NCBI RefSeq assembly: GCF_030056575.1
Contig: NZ_JASHHX010000001.1
Coordinates: forward strand, 310,001-374,000
Length of the DNA: 64,000 bases
Source of the DNA: Rhodoblastus sp. 17X3
Lineage (GTDB): Bacteria > Pseudomonadota > Alphaproteobacteria > Rhizobiales > Beijerinckiaceae
Direction of reading: 5' to 3'
Position 1 is the first letter of the stretch; every line of letters starts with the position of its first letter. Below are positions 43,967 through 53,084 of this stretch, piece after piece. The notes beneath the pieces are model-generated. The model did not search any database. It was not told the origin of the DNA and saw nothing but the letters and a program-made list of their open reading frames with translations. A program made the position numbers and the translations under genes.

Positions 43967-46042
43967 ATGAGCCGCACCAAGAACCCCATCGACCTGCCGC
44001 CGCCGGAGCCTTTCGAGGCCCAAGACCTCGAGGCCCAAGACCTCGAGGCGGAAGACCTCGCGGCGGAAGACCTCGCGGAAGACGCCGAAGACGTCCTGAT
44101 CGACGAATCGGACGCCGAGGAAAGCTCGGGGGTCGAGCTCGACCTGGAGGGGGAGGCCGGCGCCGCCTCGCTCAAGCGCGGCCTGCGCGCGATTCAGGAC
44201 CATTGGCGACATGCGCCGATGAGCCCGGGCGTCTATCGCATGCTCGGCGAAGACGGCGCGGTGCTTTATGTCGGCAAGGCGAAAAGCCTGCGCAAGCGCG
44301 TCGCCTCCTATACGCGGTTCGCCGGCCATACCAACCGCATCGCGCGGATGATCGCGCTGACCGCGTCGATGGTCTTCGTCTCGACCCGCACCGAGGTCGA
44401 GGCGTTGCTGCTCGAATCCAATCTCATCAAGCAGCTCAAGCCGCGCTTCAACGTGCTGATGCGCGACGACAAGAGCTTTCCCTATATCCTGCTGACCCGC
44501 GACGAGCGCGGCGCGCGGCTGACCAAGCACCGCGGCGCGCGCAACCTCAAGGGCGATTATTTCGGCCCCTTCGCCAATGTCGGGGCAGTCAACCGCACGC
44601 TCAACGTGCTGCAGCGGGCCTTTCTGCTGCGCTCCTGCGAAAATTCCTTTTACGACAATCGCTCGCGGCCCTGCCTGCTGTTCCAGATCAAGCGTTGCGC
44701 CGGCCCCTGCACGGGAGAAGTCTCGCAGGAGCAATATGCCGAACTGACGCGCGAGGCGCGCGACTTCCTGGCCGGCAAATCGCGGGCGGTGCGCGAGCGG
44801 TTGGCGGGCGAGATGAACGAAGCGGCGGAAAAGCTGGAGTTCGAGCGCGCGGCGCGGCTGCGCGACCGCATTTCCGCGCTCGCGGCCATTCAGGGCCAGC
44901 AGGGCGTCAACCCGCGCGGCGTCCCGGAGGCCGATGTTTTCGCGGTGCATGAGGAGGCGGGGCAATTCTGCGTCGAGGCGGTGTTTTATCGCGCCTGTCA
45001 AAACTGGGGCAATCGCGCCTATTTCCCGCGCGCCGACCGCAGTTTGTCGCCCGGCGAAGTGCTTGGGCCCTTCATCGCGCAATTCTATGCCGAGCGGCCG
45101 CCGCCTGGGCTGGTCCTGCTCTCGCATGCGGTCGAGGAGGCCGCCTGGCTGTCCGAGGCCTTGTCGCAGCAATACGGGCACAAGGTCGAAATTCACGCGC
45201 CGCAGCGCGGCGAGAAGCGCGAGATGGTGGTCGACGCCCGGAACAACGCCCGCGAGGCCTTGGGACGCCGTCTGGCCGACAACGCCAGCCAGATGAAGCT
45301 GCTGGAGTCGCTCGGGGCGGCTTTCGGCATGGAGAAGGCGCCGCGGCGCGTCGAGGTCTATGACAATTCCCACATCATGGGGAGCTCGGCCATTGGCGGG
45401 ATGATCGTCGCCGGGCCGCAGGGCTTCGTGAAGAATCAGTACCGCACCTTCAACATCAAGAGCGAACTCACGCCCGGCGACGACTACGCCATGATGCGCG
45501 AGGTTCTATCGCGCCGCTTTTCGCGTTTGCTGAAGGAGGCGCAGGAGGAGAGCCAAGCGCCCCAGCCGATCGACCCGGAGGCCTTTCCTCAGGCGCCGGA
45601 CCTGATCCTGATCGACGGCGGGCGCGGCCAGTTCGAAGCGGTCCGCACCGTGATCGACGAACTGGGCGTGACCGGCGTGACGCTGGCCTCCATCGCCAAG
45701 GGCGCCGATCGCAATGCCGGCCGCGAGACCTTTTTTGTCGCGGGGCGTGAGCCGTTCAAGCTGGCGCCGCGCGATCCGGCGCTTTATTTCGTCCAGCGGC
45801 TGCGCGACGAGGCCCATCGCTTCGCCATCGGCACGCACCGGGCGCGGCGCAAGAAGGAATTTGCGAAAAACCCGCTGGATGAGATCGCCGGGATCGGCCC
45901 CGCGCGCAAAAGGGCCTTGCTGCAGGCCTTCGGAACCGCCAAATCCGTGGCCGCGGCGGCGCTGGCCGATCTCGAAAAGACGCCCGGCTTTTCCGCCGCG
46001 ACGGCCAAGCTGGTATTCGATCATTTCCATGAAAAAGGGTGA
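43967..46042 (+). CDS. uvrC: UvrABC system protein C with acidic N-terminal extension
   Basis: 691 residues. The first 60 or so are strongly acidic with repeats of the type [15 protein letters not shown] and [12 protein letters not shown]; canonical UvrC begins with the GIY-YIG domain at about residue 85 ([20 protein letters not shown]). A Cys cluster [13 protein letters not shown], a UVR motif, the RNase H-like nuclease ([20 protein letters not shown]) and two C-terminal HhH motifs follow. It makes both incisions in nucleotide excision repair. The acidic tail is about 60 residues longer than in E. coli. Confidence 0.95.
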   Translation: MSRTKNPIDLPPPEPFEAQDLEAQDLEAEDLAAEDLAEDAEDVLIDESDAEESSGVELDLEGEAGAASLKRGLRAIQDHWRHAPMSPGVYRMLGEDGAVLYVGKAKSLRKRVASYTRFAGHTNRIARMIALTASMVFVSTRTEVEALLLESNLIKQLKPRFNVLMRDDKSFPYILLTRDERGARLTKHRGARNLKGDYFGPFANVGAVNRTLNVLQRAFLLRSCENSFYDNRSRPCLLFQIKRCAGPCTGEVSQEQYAELTREARDFLAGKSRAVRERLAGEMNEAAEKLEFERAARLRDRISALAAIQGQQGVNPRGVPEADVFAVHEEAGQFCVEAVFYRACQNWGNRAYFPRADRSLSPGEVLGPFIAQFYAERPPPGLVLLSHAVEEAAWLSEALSQQYGHKVEIHAPQRGEKREMVVDARNNAREALGRRLADNASQMKLLESLGAAFGMEKAPRRVEVYDNSHIMGSSAIGGMIVAGPQGFVKNQYRTFNIKSELTPGDDYAMMREVLSRRFSRLLKEAQEESQAPQPIDPEAFPQAPDLILIDGGRGQFEAVRTVIDELGVTGVTLASIAKGADRNAGRETFFVAGREPFKLAPRDPALYFVQRLRDEAHRFAIGTHRARRKKEFAKNPLDEIAGIGPARKRALLQAFGTAKSVAAAALADLEKTPGFSAATAKLVFDHFHEKG

Positions 46043-46113
46043 GGAACGAGGCGCGGCCCTTTCCGCAGGAAAAAGCCGTTGACGCGGCGGCGTGAAAAAG
46101 CTTCCCTCCGGCG

Positions 46114-46710
46114 ATGTTGTTCCGCCCCGTCCGCTCCGGCGCCAGCCGCACTTTCAACCTGCCGAACATTCTGACGTTCGGCCGGGTGGTGATCGTGCCG
46201 GCGGTGGTGGCCTGCCTGTTCTGGCCGGACGAATACGCCTTGCGCTGGACGGCGCTCGGCCTCTTCATCGTCGCGGCGATCACCGATTTCTTCGATGGCT
46301 ATCTCGCCCGCGCCTGGGGACAGCAATCGGCGCTCGGCCGCATGCTCGACCCGATCGCCGACAAATTGCTGGTCTCGGCGGTGCTCCTCATTCTCGTCGC
46401 CGACGGCACCATCAGGAGCTGGTCGCTCTGGGCGGCCATTGTCATCCTCTGCCGCGAAATCCTTGTGTCCGGCCTGCGCGAATTTCTGGCCGAGCTGAAG
46501 GTTTCTGTGCCGGTCAGCAAGGTCGCCAAATGGAAGACGACCATGCAGATGATCGCGCTGGGCTTCCTCATCGCGGGCCGCGCGGGCGAGCTTGTCCTGC
46601 CAGGGACCACGCGGATCGGCCTCTTCCTGCTCTGGATTTCCGCGATCCTCACGCTTTACACCGGCTGGGACTATATGAAGGCCGGGATCAAACATGTGGT
46701 CGAGGAATGA
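46114..46710 (+). CDS. pgsA: CDP-diacylglycerol-glycerol-3-phosphate 3-phosphatidyltransferase
   Basis: 198 residues. NLPNILTFGRVVIVPAVVAC opens the first helix and TDFFDGYLARAWGQQSALGR then MLDPIADKLLV carries the CDP-alcohol phosphotransferase motif D-x2-DG-x2-AR-x8-G-x3-D-x3-D intact. It makes phosphatidylglycerophosphate for PG and cardiolipin in the inner membrane. The stop overlaps moaD by ATGA. Three consecutive genes pgsA-moaD-moaE are a conserved order in alphaproteobacteria. Confidence 0.95.
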   Translation: MLFRPVRSGASRTFNLPNILTFGRVVIVPAVVACLFWPDEYALRWTALGLFIVAAITDFFDGYLARAWGQQSALGRMLDPIADKLLVSAVLLILVADGTIRSWSLWAAIVILCREILVSGLREFLAELKVSVPVSKVAKWKTTMQMIALGFLIAGRAGELVLPGTTRIGLFLLWISAILTLYTGWDYMKAGIKHVVEE

Positions 46711-46955
46711 GGCTGGTCTATTTCGCATCGCTGCGTGAGCACATCGGCAAGTCCGAGGAAGAGCTGGACCTGCCCGACTCCTTGCGCACCATCGCCGAGC
46801 TGATCGACTGGCTTGCCTCGCGCGATGAATTCTACGCCGCCGCCTTCGCCAAGGGCATTACCCGCGCCGCCATCGACAAGAAGCACGCCAAGCCCGAGGC
46901 GCTCATCGTCGGCGCGCGCGAAATCGCCTTCTTCCCACCGATGACAGGGGGCTGA
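46707..46955 (+). CDS. moaD: Molybdopterin synthase sulfur carrier subunit
   Basis: 82 residues from ATG 46707 (overlap with pgsA stop). It begins MRLVYFASLREHIGKSEEEL and ends FFPPMTGG: the C-terminal Gly-Gly is the thiocarboxylate carrier of the ubiquitin-like MoaD fold. It works with MoaE, whose gene begins 2 bp after its stop. Confidence 0.92.
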   Translation: MRLVYFASLREHIGKSEEELDLPDSLRTIAELIDWLASRDEFYAAAFAKGITRAAIDKKHAKPEALIVGAREIAFFPPMTGG

Positions 46956-46957
46956 AG

Positions 46958-47425
46958 ATGATTCCGCGAAAGATCCGCGTCCAGAGCGAAAATTTCGACG
47001 CCGCCGCCGAGAGCGCGGCTTTGACGGATGGACGGCGCGACATCGGCGCCATCGCCTCCTTCATCGGCCTGTGCCGTGACGAGTCCGGGACGCTCGAAGC
47101 CCTTGAGCTTGAGCATTATCCCGGGATGGCGGAGGAGGAGATCGCCCGAATCGCGGACGAGGCCGGGCGCCGCTGGCCGCTGCTTGGCGTCACCGTCATC
47201 CACCGCCATGGCAGGATCAGGCCCGGCGAGCAGATCGTGCTCGTGCTTTGCGCCAGCGCCCATCGCGCGGCGGCTTTTTCCGCCGCCGAATTCCTGATGG
47301 ATTTTCTCAAATCCCGCGCGCCCTTCTGGAAGAAGGAGCATCGCGCCGACGGAACACAGGGCGAATGGGTCGCCGCCAAGGACGCCGACGAAGCGGCGCT
47401 GGAGCGGTGGAGCCGCGACGCCTGA
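46958..47425 (+). CDS. moaE: Molybdopterin synthase catalytic subunit
   Basis: 155 residues. Family marks are IGAIASFIGLCRDESG, LELEHYPGMAEEEIARIADE, VIHRHGRIRPGEQIVLVLCA and the catalytic Lys in APFWKKEHRADGTQGEWVAA. It converts precursor Z to molybdopterin with MoaD. It follows moaD by 2 bp. Confidence 0.93.
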   Translation: MIPRKIRVQSENFDAAAESAALTDGRRDIGAIASFIGLCRDESGTLEALELEHYPGMAEEEIARIADEAGRRWPLLGVTVIHRHGRIRPGEQIVLVLCASAHRAAAFSAAEFLMDFLKSRAPFWKKEHRADGTQGEWVAAKDADEAALERWSRDA

Positions 47426-47462
47426 AACGGCGGGCGCAAGCCCCGCCGCGCCCGGACTCCGC

Positions 47463-48110
47463 TCAGAGCCGTTCGATCTTGCGCGCCGCCTCGTCGATCA
47501 GATCGGCGATCTCGAACAGGATTTTCTTGTCGGGTTCGCTCGAAAGGCGCTGACCCAGAGCGGTCTTCAGATTTTGCATCGCGCGGGCGACAGGGCCGGC
47601 TTCCATAGGCCGGGCGCGTTCGCCGACGGCGTCGAGCCGCGCCAGCGCCGCATTGGCCTCCCCGCGATGTTCGCCCAGAAAACTCTTGCCGGCTTCGGCG
47701 AGCGTAAACTGTCTCCTGGCGCCTTCCGAGGCCTGGGCTTCGATATGGCCGATTTCCTCCAGAAGAGTGAGGGTCGGGTAAATGATGCCCGGGCTCGGCG
47801 CATAGGCGCCGCCGGTGCGCGTTTCGATCTCGCGGATGAGGTCATAGCCGTGACGCGGCTCCGTTTCCATCAGCGCGAGCAGGACGAGTTTCAGCTCGCC
47901 GCCGTCGAACATGCGGCGCTTTTCGCCGCGGCCGAAACCGTGCCGGCCGAAGAACGGGCCTTCGCCGGCCTCGAACATGCGGCGGCCGCGACGGGAAGAG
48001 CGGTCAAAGGGGCCGTCAGCCATGGAAGCGTCCTTGTCGTGGAAAAACGGCCGATGGCCGTGTCGATCGGAATGGGGGCCGCGCCCGTGTCCGCTGAATT
48101 GTTCAAACAT
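47463..48110 (-). CDS. PadR family transcriptional regulator
   Basis: 215 residues. The N-terminal 55 are His-, Asp- and Arg-rich (MFEQFSGHGRGPHSDRHGHR), a tail often seen in these long PadR proteins and possibly metal-related. The winged helix begins GGELKLVLLALMETEPRHGY and continues IIYPTLTLLEEIGHIEAQAS; a C-terminal helical domain dimerises. Two identical palindromes GATATATC flank its promoter region. Regulated genes are not evident; autoregulation is likely. Confidence 0.85.
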   Translation of the reverse strand: MFEQFSGHGRGPHSDRHGHRPFFHDKDASMADGPFDRSSRRGRRMFEAGEGPFFGRHGFGRGEKRRMFDGGELKLVLLALMETEPRHGYDLIREIETRTGGAYAPSPGIIYPTLTLLEEIGHIEAQASEGARRQFTLAEAGKSFLGEHRGEANAALARLDAVGERARPMEAGPVARAMQNLKTALGQRLSSEPDKKILFEIADLIDEAARKIERL

Positions 48111-48121
48111 GTGTTATCTCC

Positions 48122-48244
48122 GATATATCTTTTTACAGGTTGTGAAAAGTCTCCGAACCTTCCGCATTCGTCATTTTCGGGGGATTCAAAGGCAGAGCGT
48201 AACGTTTAGCTCGCTCTTGATCGATACAGATATATCTTAGATAT
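48122..48244. promoter_or_regulatory. Palindrome pair upstream of the PadR gene
   Basis: GATATATC occurs at 48122-48129 (12 bp before the PadR start) and again at 48229-48236, where it is part of a longer AT-rich inverted repeat ATATCT-T-AGATAT (48232-48244). Paired ATAT palindromes of this sort suit PadR dimers. The intervening 100 bp is AT-rich and holds the promoter. Confidence 0.55.
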
Positions 48245-48344
48245 GGAAATGTCAACGGCCGGGAACATCGCGCAACAAAAAAGCGCCGGGCCGAGAAATG
48301 GACTTGGCCGCAAATGCGGCTTGATCCCTACAGAGGCTTGATCT

Positions 48345-49250
48345 TCAGAGAGAAATGTCCGCGGAAACGGCGTCCTCGGTCGGCTCGACTTCCCTCGTAT
48401 AGGCTTCGATCAGCGTGCGGGAAATCGCGCCGGGGGTGAAGCGATAGGGCCCGATCTCGGAAACCGGCGTGACCTCGGCGCCGGTGCCGCAGATGAAGCA
48501 TTCGTCGAAGCCTTCCAACTCCTCCGGCATGATGCGGCGTTCGTTGACCTTGATCCCGTTCGCCTTGGCGAGGCCGATCACGGTCTGGCGGGTGATGCCG
48601 TTCAGGAAGCAATCGGCGATCGGCGTATGGATTTCGCCATCCTTGACGAACAGGATGTTCGCGCCAGTGCATTCGGCGACACGGCCCTGCCAGTCGAGCA
48701 TCATGGCGTCGGCATAGCCGCGCCGTTCCGCGCGATGTTTCGAGATCGTGCAGATCATGTAAAGGCCGGCGGCCTTGGAGGCGCAGGGCGCGCAGGCCGG
48801 ATCGGGGCGGCGATATTCGGCGATGTCGAGGCGGATGCCCTTCATCTTGGTCGCGATGTCGAACATCGAGGGCCAGTCCCACACCGCTATGGCGACATTG
48901 ATCGTGGCGTGCTGCGCGGAAATGGCCATCATTTCCGAGCCGCGCCAGGCGACCGGGCGCACATAGCAGTTGGTCAGGCCGTTCTTGGCGACGACGAGGT
49001 CCTTGGCGGCGTCAAGCTCCTCGACCGTGTAGGGAATTTCGAAATCGAGCAGTTCCGCCGATTTCTTGAGGCGCTCGGAATGTTCGCGCGATTTGAAGAT
49101 CCTGCCGCCATAGGCGCGCTCGCCCTCGAACACGCAGGAGCCGTAATGCAGGCCGTGCGAGAGGACGTGCAGCTTGGCGTCTTTCCACTCTACGAGGGCG
49201 CCGTTCATCCAGATGAAACCGTCGCGCTGGTCGAAAGGCAGAACAGACAT
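48345..49250 (-). CDS. ilvE: Branched-chain amino acid aminotransferase
   Basis: 301 residues, class IV aminotransferase. IWMNGALVEWKDAKLHVLSH GLHYGSCVFEGERAYGG is the opening, the PLP Lys lies in the middle SKAAGLYMICTISKHRAERR, and EELEGFDECFICGTGAEVTP with PYRFTPGAISRTL follows. It transaminates Leu, Ile and Val with 2-oxoglutarate. The first bases of its promoter share a 23-bp inverted repeat with the divergent marR gene. Confidence 0.9.
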   Translation of the reverse strand: MSVLPFDQRDGFIWMNGALVEWKDAKLHVLSHGLHYGSCVFEGERAYGGRIFKSREHSERLKKSAELLDFEIPYTVEELDAAKDLVVAKNGLTNCYVRPVAWRGSEMMAISAQHATINVAIAVWDWPSMFDIATKMKGIRLDIAEYRRPDPACAPCASKAAGLYMICTISKHRAERRGYADAMMLDWQGRVAECTGANILFVKDGEIHTPIADCFLNGITRQTVIGLAKANGIKVNERRIMPEELEGFDECFICGTGAEVTPVSEIGPYRFTPGAISRTLIEAYTREVEPTEDAVSADISL

Positions 49251-49309
49251 GGCATGATCCTCGTAAAACGTCCCTGTGGGGAGGCTTGACTGCTAGCAAT
49301 CGACCTGAG

Positions 49310-49332
49310 ATATGTCAATAGAGCTGACATAT
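49310..49332. promoter_or_regulatory. Inverted repeat in the ilvE/marR divergent promoter
   Basis: ATATGTCA (49310-49317) and TGACATAT (49325-49332) are perfect inverted arms separated by 7 nt, 30 bp before marR and 60 bp before ilvE. It is a fitting dimeric MarR site that could control both genes. Confidence 0.65.
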
Positions 49333-49361
49333 TTTTCAGGACTCCGGGAGGAGCTGGCCGC

Positions 49362-49940
49362 ATGGCAGACGCTTTGCCGCAGAAAAGCGCGCCGCACGGA
49401 AAGAGGGCGGACCGCACGCCGCCGCACGAGCCGATGGACCAGGCTCCGCCCGAGCCGATGTTCGATTTGATCGAGTTGTTCTTCTTCGCCTATCGCGATT
49501 TCGTCGGCGACGCCGACCGCCTGCTGACACGTTATAATTTCGGCCGCGCCCATCATCGCGTGCTTTATTTCGTGGACCGCAGGCCGGGCCTTTCCGTGGC
49601 GGAACTGCTGGACCTGCTGAAAATCACCAAGCAAAGCCTGTCGCGCGTGTTGAAGGATCTGCTCGATCAGAATTACATCGAGCAGCGGCCGGGCCTGCTC
49701 GATCGCCGCCAGCGCCTGATGTTCCCGACCGAAAAGGGCGAGGCTCTGGCGCTGGAGTTGGCGGAGCTGCAGTCGCGCCGTTTCGCTCGCGCGCTCGAAA
49801 TCCTGCCCGAGGGCGCGCGCGCCCAGGGCGCGGCCTTTCTTGCGGCCATGTGCGACCCGGCGACGAGCGACCCGGCGACAAGCGGCCCGGGAAAGGGTGA
49901 TAGTGTGAAAGGCGATCCCGCGACCGGAGGCGCGACATGA
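49362..49940 (+). CDS. MarR family transcriptional regulator
   Basis: 192 residues. The winged helix: FGRAHHRVLYFVDRRPGLSV, AELLDLLKITKQSLSRVLKD, LLDQNYIEQRPGLLDRRQRL, the last with the DRR wing. The N-terminal 40 residues are Pro- and His-rich, and the C-terminal 20 are low-complexity (PATSDPATSGPG). The stop overlaps the response regulator start by ATGA, an unusual pairing of a MarR protein and a two-component system. It probably binds the palindrome between itself and ilvE. Confidence 0.88.
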   Translation: MADALPQKSAPHGKRADRTPPHEPMDQAPPEPMFDLIELFFFAYRDFVGDADRLLTRYNFGRAHHRVLYFVDRRPGLSVAELLDLLKITKQSLSRVLKDLLDQNYIEQRPGLLDRRQRLMFPTEKGEALALELAELQSRRFARALEILPEGARAQGAAFLAAMCDPATSDPATSGPGKGDSVKGDPATGGAT

Positions 49941-50671
49941 CCGAAGCCGATAACCTGCCGCCGGCCGATGACGCCTTGCATCTACTGGTCGTGGATGACG
50001 ACCGCCGCATCCGCAACCTGCTCAAGCGCTATCTGCAAGGCGAGGGCTATCGCGTGACGGCGGCGGAGAGCGCCGAGGACGCCTATGCCCATTTGCGCGG
50101 GCTGCATTTCGATCTCATCATTCTCGACGTGATGATGCCCGGCCAGAGCGGCTATGAATTCGCCGCCAAGATCCGCGCGGAGAACGCGCCGCTCGCGGAG
50201 GCGCCGATCCTGATGCTGACCGCCCGCTCCGAGACCGAGGACCGCGTGAAGGGGCTGGAAGCCGGCGCCGACGATTACATGGCCAAGCCGTTCGAGCCGC
50301 GCGAACTGGCCCTGCGCGTCGCCTCGATCCTGCGCCGCGCCGCGCCGCGCATGGCCGCGCAAAGCGCGCCGGGTCAGAACGCCGTGCGCTTCGGCGAATT
50401 CGCATTCGATCCGGATCGCGGCGAATTGCGTCAGGGCGACGAGGTGATCCGCATTACCGAGCGCGAGCGCGACATGCTGCGCCTGTTGCTGGAGACGCCC
50501 GGCGAGGCGGTGTCGCGCGAGGCTTTGGGCGGCGGCGGCGGCGCGGCCAACGAACGCACGGTGGACGTGCAGGTGAACCGGCTGCGCCGCAAGATCGAGA
50601 CGGATCCTGCCAATCCCCTGCATCTCCAGACGGTGCGCGGCTTCGGCTACAAGCTGGCGATCGACCGATGA
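49937..50671 (+). CDS. OmpR/PhoB-type response regulator
   Basis: 244 residues. The receiver has DD acidic pocket (LLVVDDDRRIRNLLKRYLQG), phospho-Asp in FDLIILDVMMPGQSGYEF, Thr/Ser in ILMLTARSETEDRVKGLEAG and Lys in ADDYMAKPFEPRELALRV. The Trans_Reg_C winged helix ends VDVQVNRLRRKIETDPANPL. It is translationally coupled on both sides (ATGA with marR and with the kinase gene). Confidence 0.93.
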   Translation: MTEADNLPPADDALHLLVVDDDRRIRNLLKRYLQGEGYRVTAAESAEDAYAHLRGLHFDLIILDVMMPGQSGYEFAAKIRAENAPLAEAPILMLTARSETEDRVKGLEAGADDYMAKPFEPRELALRVASILRRAAPRMAAQSAPGQNAVRFGEFAFDPDRGELRQGDEVIRITERERDMLRLLLETPGEAVSREALGGGGGAANERTVDVQVNRLRRKIETDPANPLHLQTVRGFGYKLAIDR

Positions 50672-52035
50672 ATGTCGTCGCGCAGGCGCTTGTCGAGGCT
50701 CGGCGGCTCTGGCGCACCTTCGCCCGGGGGCTGGCCGCCGTCATGCCAAAGGGGCTTTACGCCCGCGCGCTGCTCATCGTCATTTTGCCCATGGTCGTGC
50801 TGCAATCCGCCATCGCGCTGGTCTTCATGGAGCGCCATTGGCAGACGGTCACGTTCCGCCTGTCCAATGCGGTGACGCAGGATATCGCGGCGCTGATTGA
50901 CATCTATCGCGATTTCCACGGTCTCGATCCCGATAACAGCAAGCTGGAGGGGATCGCGCGCTACCGGCTCAATCTCGACGCGGAAGTTCTGCCGCCGGGG
51001 CCGCTGCCGCCGGCCCTGCCCAAGCCGTTCTTCTCTCTGGTGGACCGCGCCATGTCGAGCGAGATCGAGAGGCAGATCCGCCTGCCGTTCTGGATCGATA
51101 CGGTCGGGCGTTCAGACTTCATCGAAGTGCGCGTCGACATGGGCGAGGCCGTCCTGCGGGTCGTCGCGCGTCGCAGCCAGGCCTATGCCTCCAACACCCA
51201 TATTTTCATCATCTGGATGGTCGGCACCTCGGTGGTGCTGATTTCGGTCGCGATCTTGTTCCTGCGCAACCAGATCAAGCCCATTCTCGCGCTCGCCGAC
51301 GCGGCGGAGGAATTCGGCAAGGGCCGCGAGGTCGAGTTCCGCCCGCGCGGGGCGCGCGAGGTGCGGCGCGCGACCTACGCATTCCTCGAAATGAAGCGGC
51401 GCATCGAGCGGGCGATGGAGCAGCGCACGACGATGCTCAATGGCGTCAGCCACGATCTGCGCACCATTCTCACGCGGTTCAAATTGTCGCTGGCATTGCT
51501 GGGCGACGAGGCCGACGTACAGGATCTGTCGGGCGACGTTGATGAAATGCAGCGCATGCTCGAAGCCTATCTCGCCTTCGCGCGAGGGGACATCGGCGAG
51601 GCGGCCGCGCCGACCGACATTCCGGCCATGCTCGAAACCCTGCGCCAGGAATCCGAGCGGCTCGGCCATGACACGCAAGTGGTCTATGCCGGCGAGCCCA
51701 TCGCCACGGTGCGGCCGGACGCCTTCAAGCGCTGCCTCGCCAATCTGCTGAACAATGCGGCGCGGCACGGCGACAAAATCCGTCTTGAAGGCTCGTGCGA
51801 CGAAAAATTCCTGCAAATCCACGTCGACGACGACGGGCCGGGCATTCCCGTGGACGCGCGCGAAAAAGTGTTCCGGCCCTTCGTGCGGCTCGACGAGGCG
51901 CGCAATCAGGACGAGGGCGGCACTGGCCTCGGATTGGCGATCGCCCGCGACATCGCCCGCTCGCATGGCGGCGAAATTTTTCTCGGCGCCAGCCCGCTCG
52001 GCGGCCTGCGCGCCAGCGTGCGCGTGCCGGTCTAG
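50668..52035 (+). CDS. Membrane sensor histidine kinase
   Basis: 455 residues. Two transmembrane helices (ARALLIVILPMVVLQSAIAL and IFIIWMVGTSVVLISVAILF) flank a periplasmic domain of about 150 residues; HAMP follows. The H box is GVSHDLRTILTRFKLSLALL: the usual Pro after Thr is Ile. N box NLLNNAARHGDKI, G1 DDDGPGIPVD and G2 EGGTGLGLAIARDIARSHGG are intact. Forms a pair with the upstream regulator; the signal is unknown. Confidence 0.92.
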   Translation: MNVVAQALVEARRLWRTFARGLAAVMPKGLYARALLIVILPMVVLQSAIALVFMERHWQTVTFRLSNAVTQDIAALIDIYRDFHGLDPDNSKLEGIARYRLNLDAEVLPPGPLPPALPKPFFSLVDRAMSSEIERQIRLPFWIDTVGRSDFIEVRVDMGEAVLRVVARRSQAYASNTHIFIIWMVGTSVVLISVAILFLRNQIKPILALADAAEEFGKGREVEFRPRGAREVRRATYAFLEMKRRIERAMEQRTTMLNGVSHDLRTILTRFKLSLALLGDEADVQDLSGDVDEMQRMLEAYLAFARGDIGEAAAPTDIPAMLETLRQESERLGHDTQVVYAGEPIATVRPDAFKRCLANLLNNAARHGDKIRLEGSCDEKFLQIHVDDDGPGIPVDAREKVFRPFVRLDEARNQDEGGTGLGLAIARDIARSHGGEIFLGASPLGGLRASVRVPV

Positions 52036-52078
52036 AGCCCCGATCCGATGGAATCGGATCGGGGCTCTAGGTTTTTGT
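52032..52078 (+). terminator. Perfect hairpin terminator after the histidine kinase
   Basis: CTAGAGCCCCGATCCGAT (52032-52049) and its exact complement (52053-52070) enclose GGA and are followed by GTTTTTGTTTT. The 18-bp perfect stem is longer than needed; it forms the first half of a larger intergenic repeat. Confidence 0.8.
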
Positions 52079-52133
52079 TTTGACGCGTTTTCTTCACGCG
52101 AACCGGCATCCACTTCGCTCGAAAACGCTCTAA
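52032..52133. repeat. Intergenic repeat of rhizobial type
   Basis: After the hairpin comes TTTTGACGCGTTTTCTTCAC, then a GCGAACCGGCATCCACTTCG box and TCGAAAACGCTCTA. I remember very similar composite elements between genes in many Hyphomicrobiales genomes, so this is a dispersed repeat rather than a gene-specific site. A genome-wide count would confirm it. Confidence 0.6.
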
Positions 52134-52217
52134 ATCCCTTCCGTTCGCGCTTCGCCTGTGCGAAAGGCTAGGATGATGCGATGGCCGTTCCAGATGGCCG
52201 TTCAAGGAGCGCCCGCA

Positions 52218-53066
52218 ATGAATCTCGTCGATATGGCCCTGGCCGATCTCTCTGGCGCGGAGACATTTCCGCTCGATGCGCTCCTCACATTGCGCCAGAA
52301 ATGGCAGTCCGCGCGCGAGCCCTTGTTCGCGGCGCTGAACGCCTTCGCCTCGGGCGCGGACCGTTCGCCTGAAAACGCCGAAAAGGTGTTTTTCGGCCTG
52401 CATCTGATGGCGGAAAAGCGCGAGGCCGAGGCCTGGGCGCCGCTGCTTGCCGTGGCGATCGAAGGCGCGGCGCTTTACGATATGATCGGCGACGCCGCCT
52501 CGGAAACCCTGCCCGCCATTCTGCTCAGCCTTTATTCCGGCGATCTCGCCGGGCTCAAAAAGCTGATCGAGGCGCCCGCGGCGGACGAATGGGCGCGCGT
52601 GGCGGCGCTGGAAGCCTTCTGCGCGCTCGCGGCCAATGGCGAAATTCCGCTTGAGGAGGCGAAGGCCTATCTGGCGCAATGTTTCGACAGCCTGCAGCCG
52701 CGCGAAGCCCATCCGATCTGGTATGGCTGGCAGGGCTGCGTCGCCTTGCTCGGCCTGAGCGAACTGGAGCCTTCCGTCGCGCGGGCCTTCGGCCAGGGCT
52801 ATGTCGACAAGAATGTGCTGAATTTCGAGGATTTCCAGACCGAGCTGCGCGCCAATCGCGCCGCGCCCGACCGCCGCGAATTGTTCGAGGAGCGCGGCAT
52901 CAAGCCGATCGACGACGCGCTGGAAACCTTGTCCGTCTTCGAGGAAGAGGACGAGCCCGAGCCGGAGGCGCCGGCGGAAAACAAGTTCCGCGACGTGGGC
53001 CGCAATGACCCTTGCCCCTGCGGCAGCGGCAAGAAATTCAAGAAATGCTGCCTGGTTGGGGAGTGA
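52218..53066 (+). CDS. DUF1186-type protein with C-terminal SEC-C zinc motif
   Basis: 282 residues from ATG 52218 (AAGGAGCGCCCGCA upstream). The helical repeat-like body includes [20 protein letters not shown] and [20 protein letters not shown]; the tail ends [20 protein letters not shown], the SEC-C zinc-binding motif shared with SecA. DUF1186/SEC-C proteins are of unknown function, perhaps associated with protein targeting or helix-bundle binding. Single gene. Confidence 0.8.
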   Translation: MNLVDMALADLSGAETFPLDALLTLRQKWQSAREPLFAALNAFASGADRSPENAEKVFFGLHLMAEKREAEAWAPLLAVAIEGAALYDMIGDAASETLPAILLSLYSGDLAGLKKLIEAPAADEWARVAALEAFCALAANGEIPLEEAKAYLAQCFDSLQPREAHPIWYGWQGCVALLGLSELEPSVARAFGQGYVDKNVLNFEDFQTELRANRAAPDRRELFEERGIKPIDDALETLSVFEEEDEPEPEAPAENKFRDVGRNDPCPCGSGKKFKKCCLVGE

Positions 53067-53084
53067 GGTCGCAGGCGGCGCAAT

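Noticed and set aside
43934-45373. 479-codon minus-strand frame opposite uvrC
   Set aside because: Shadow; UvrC has all family motifs.
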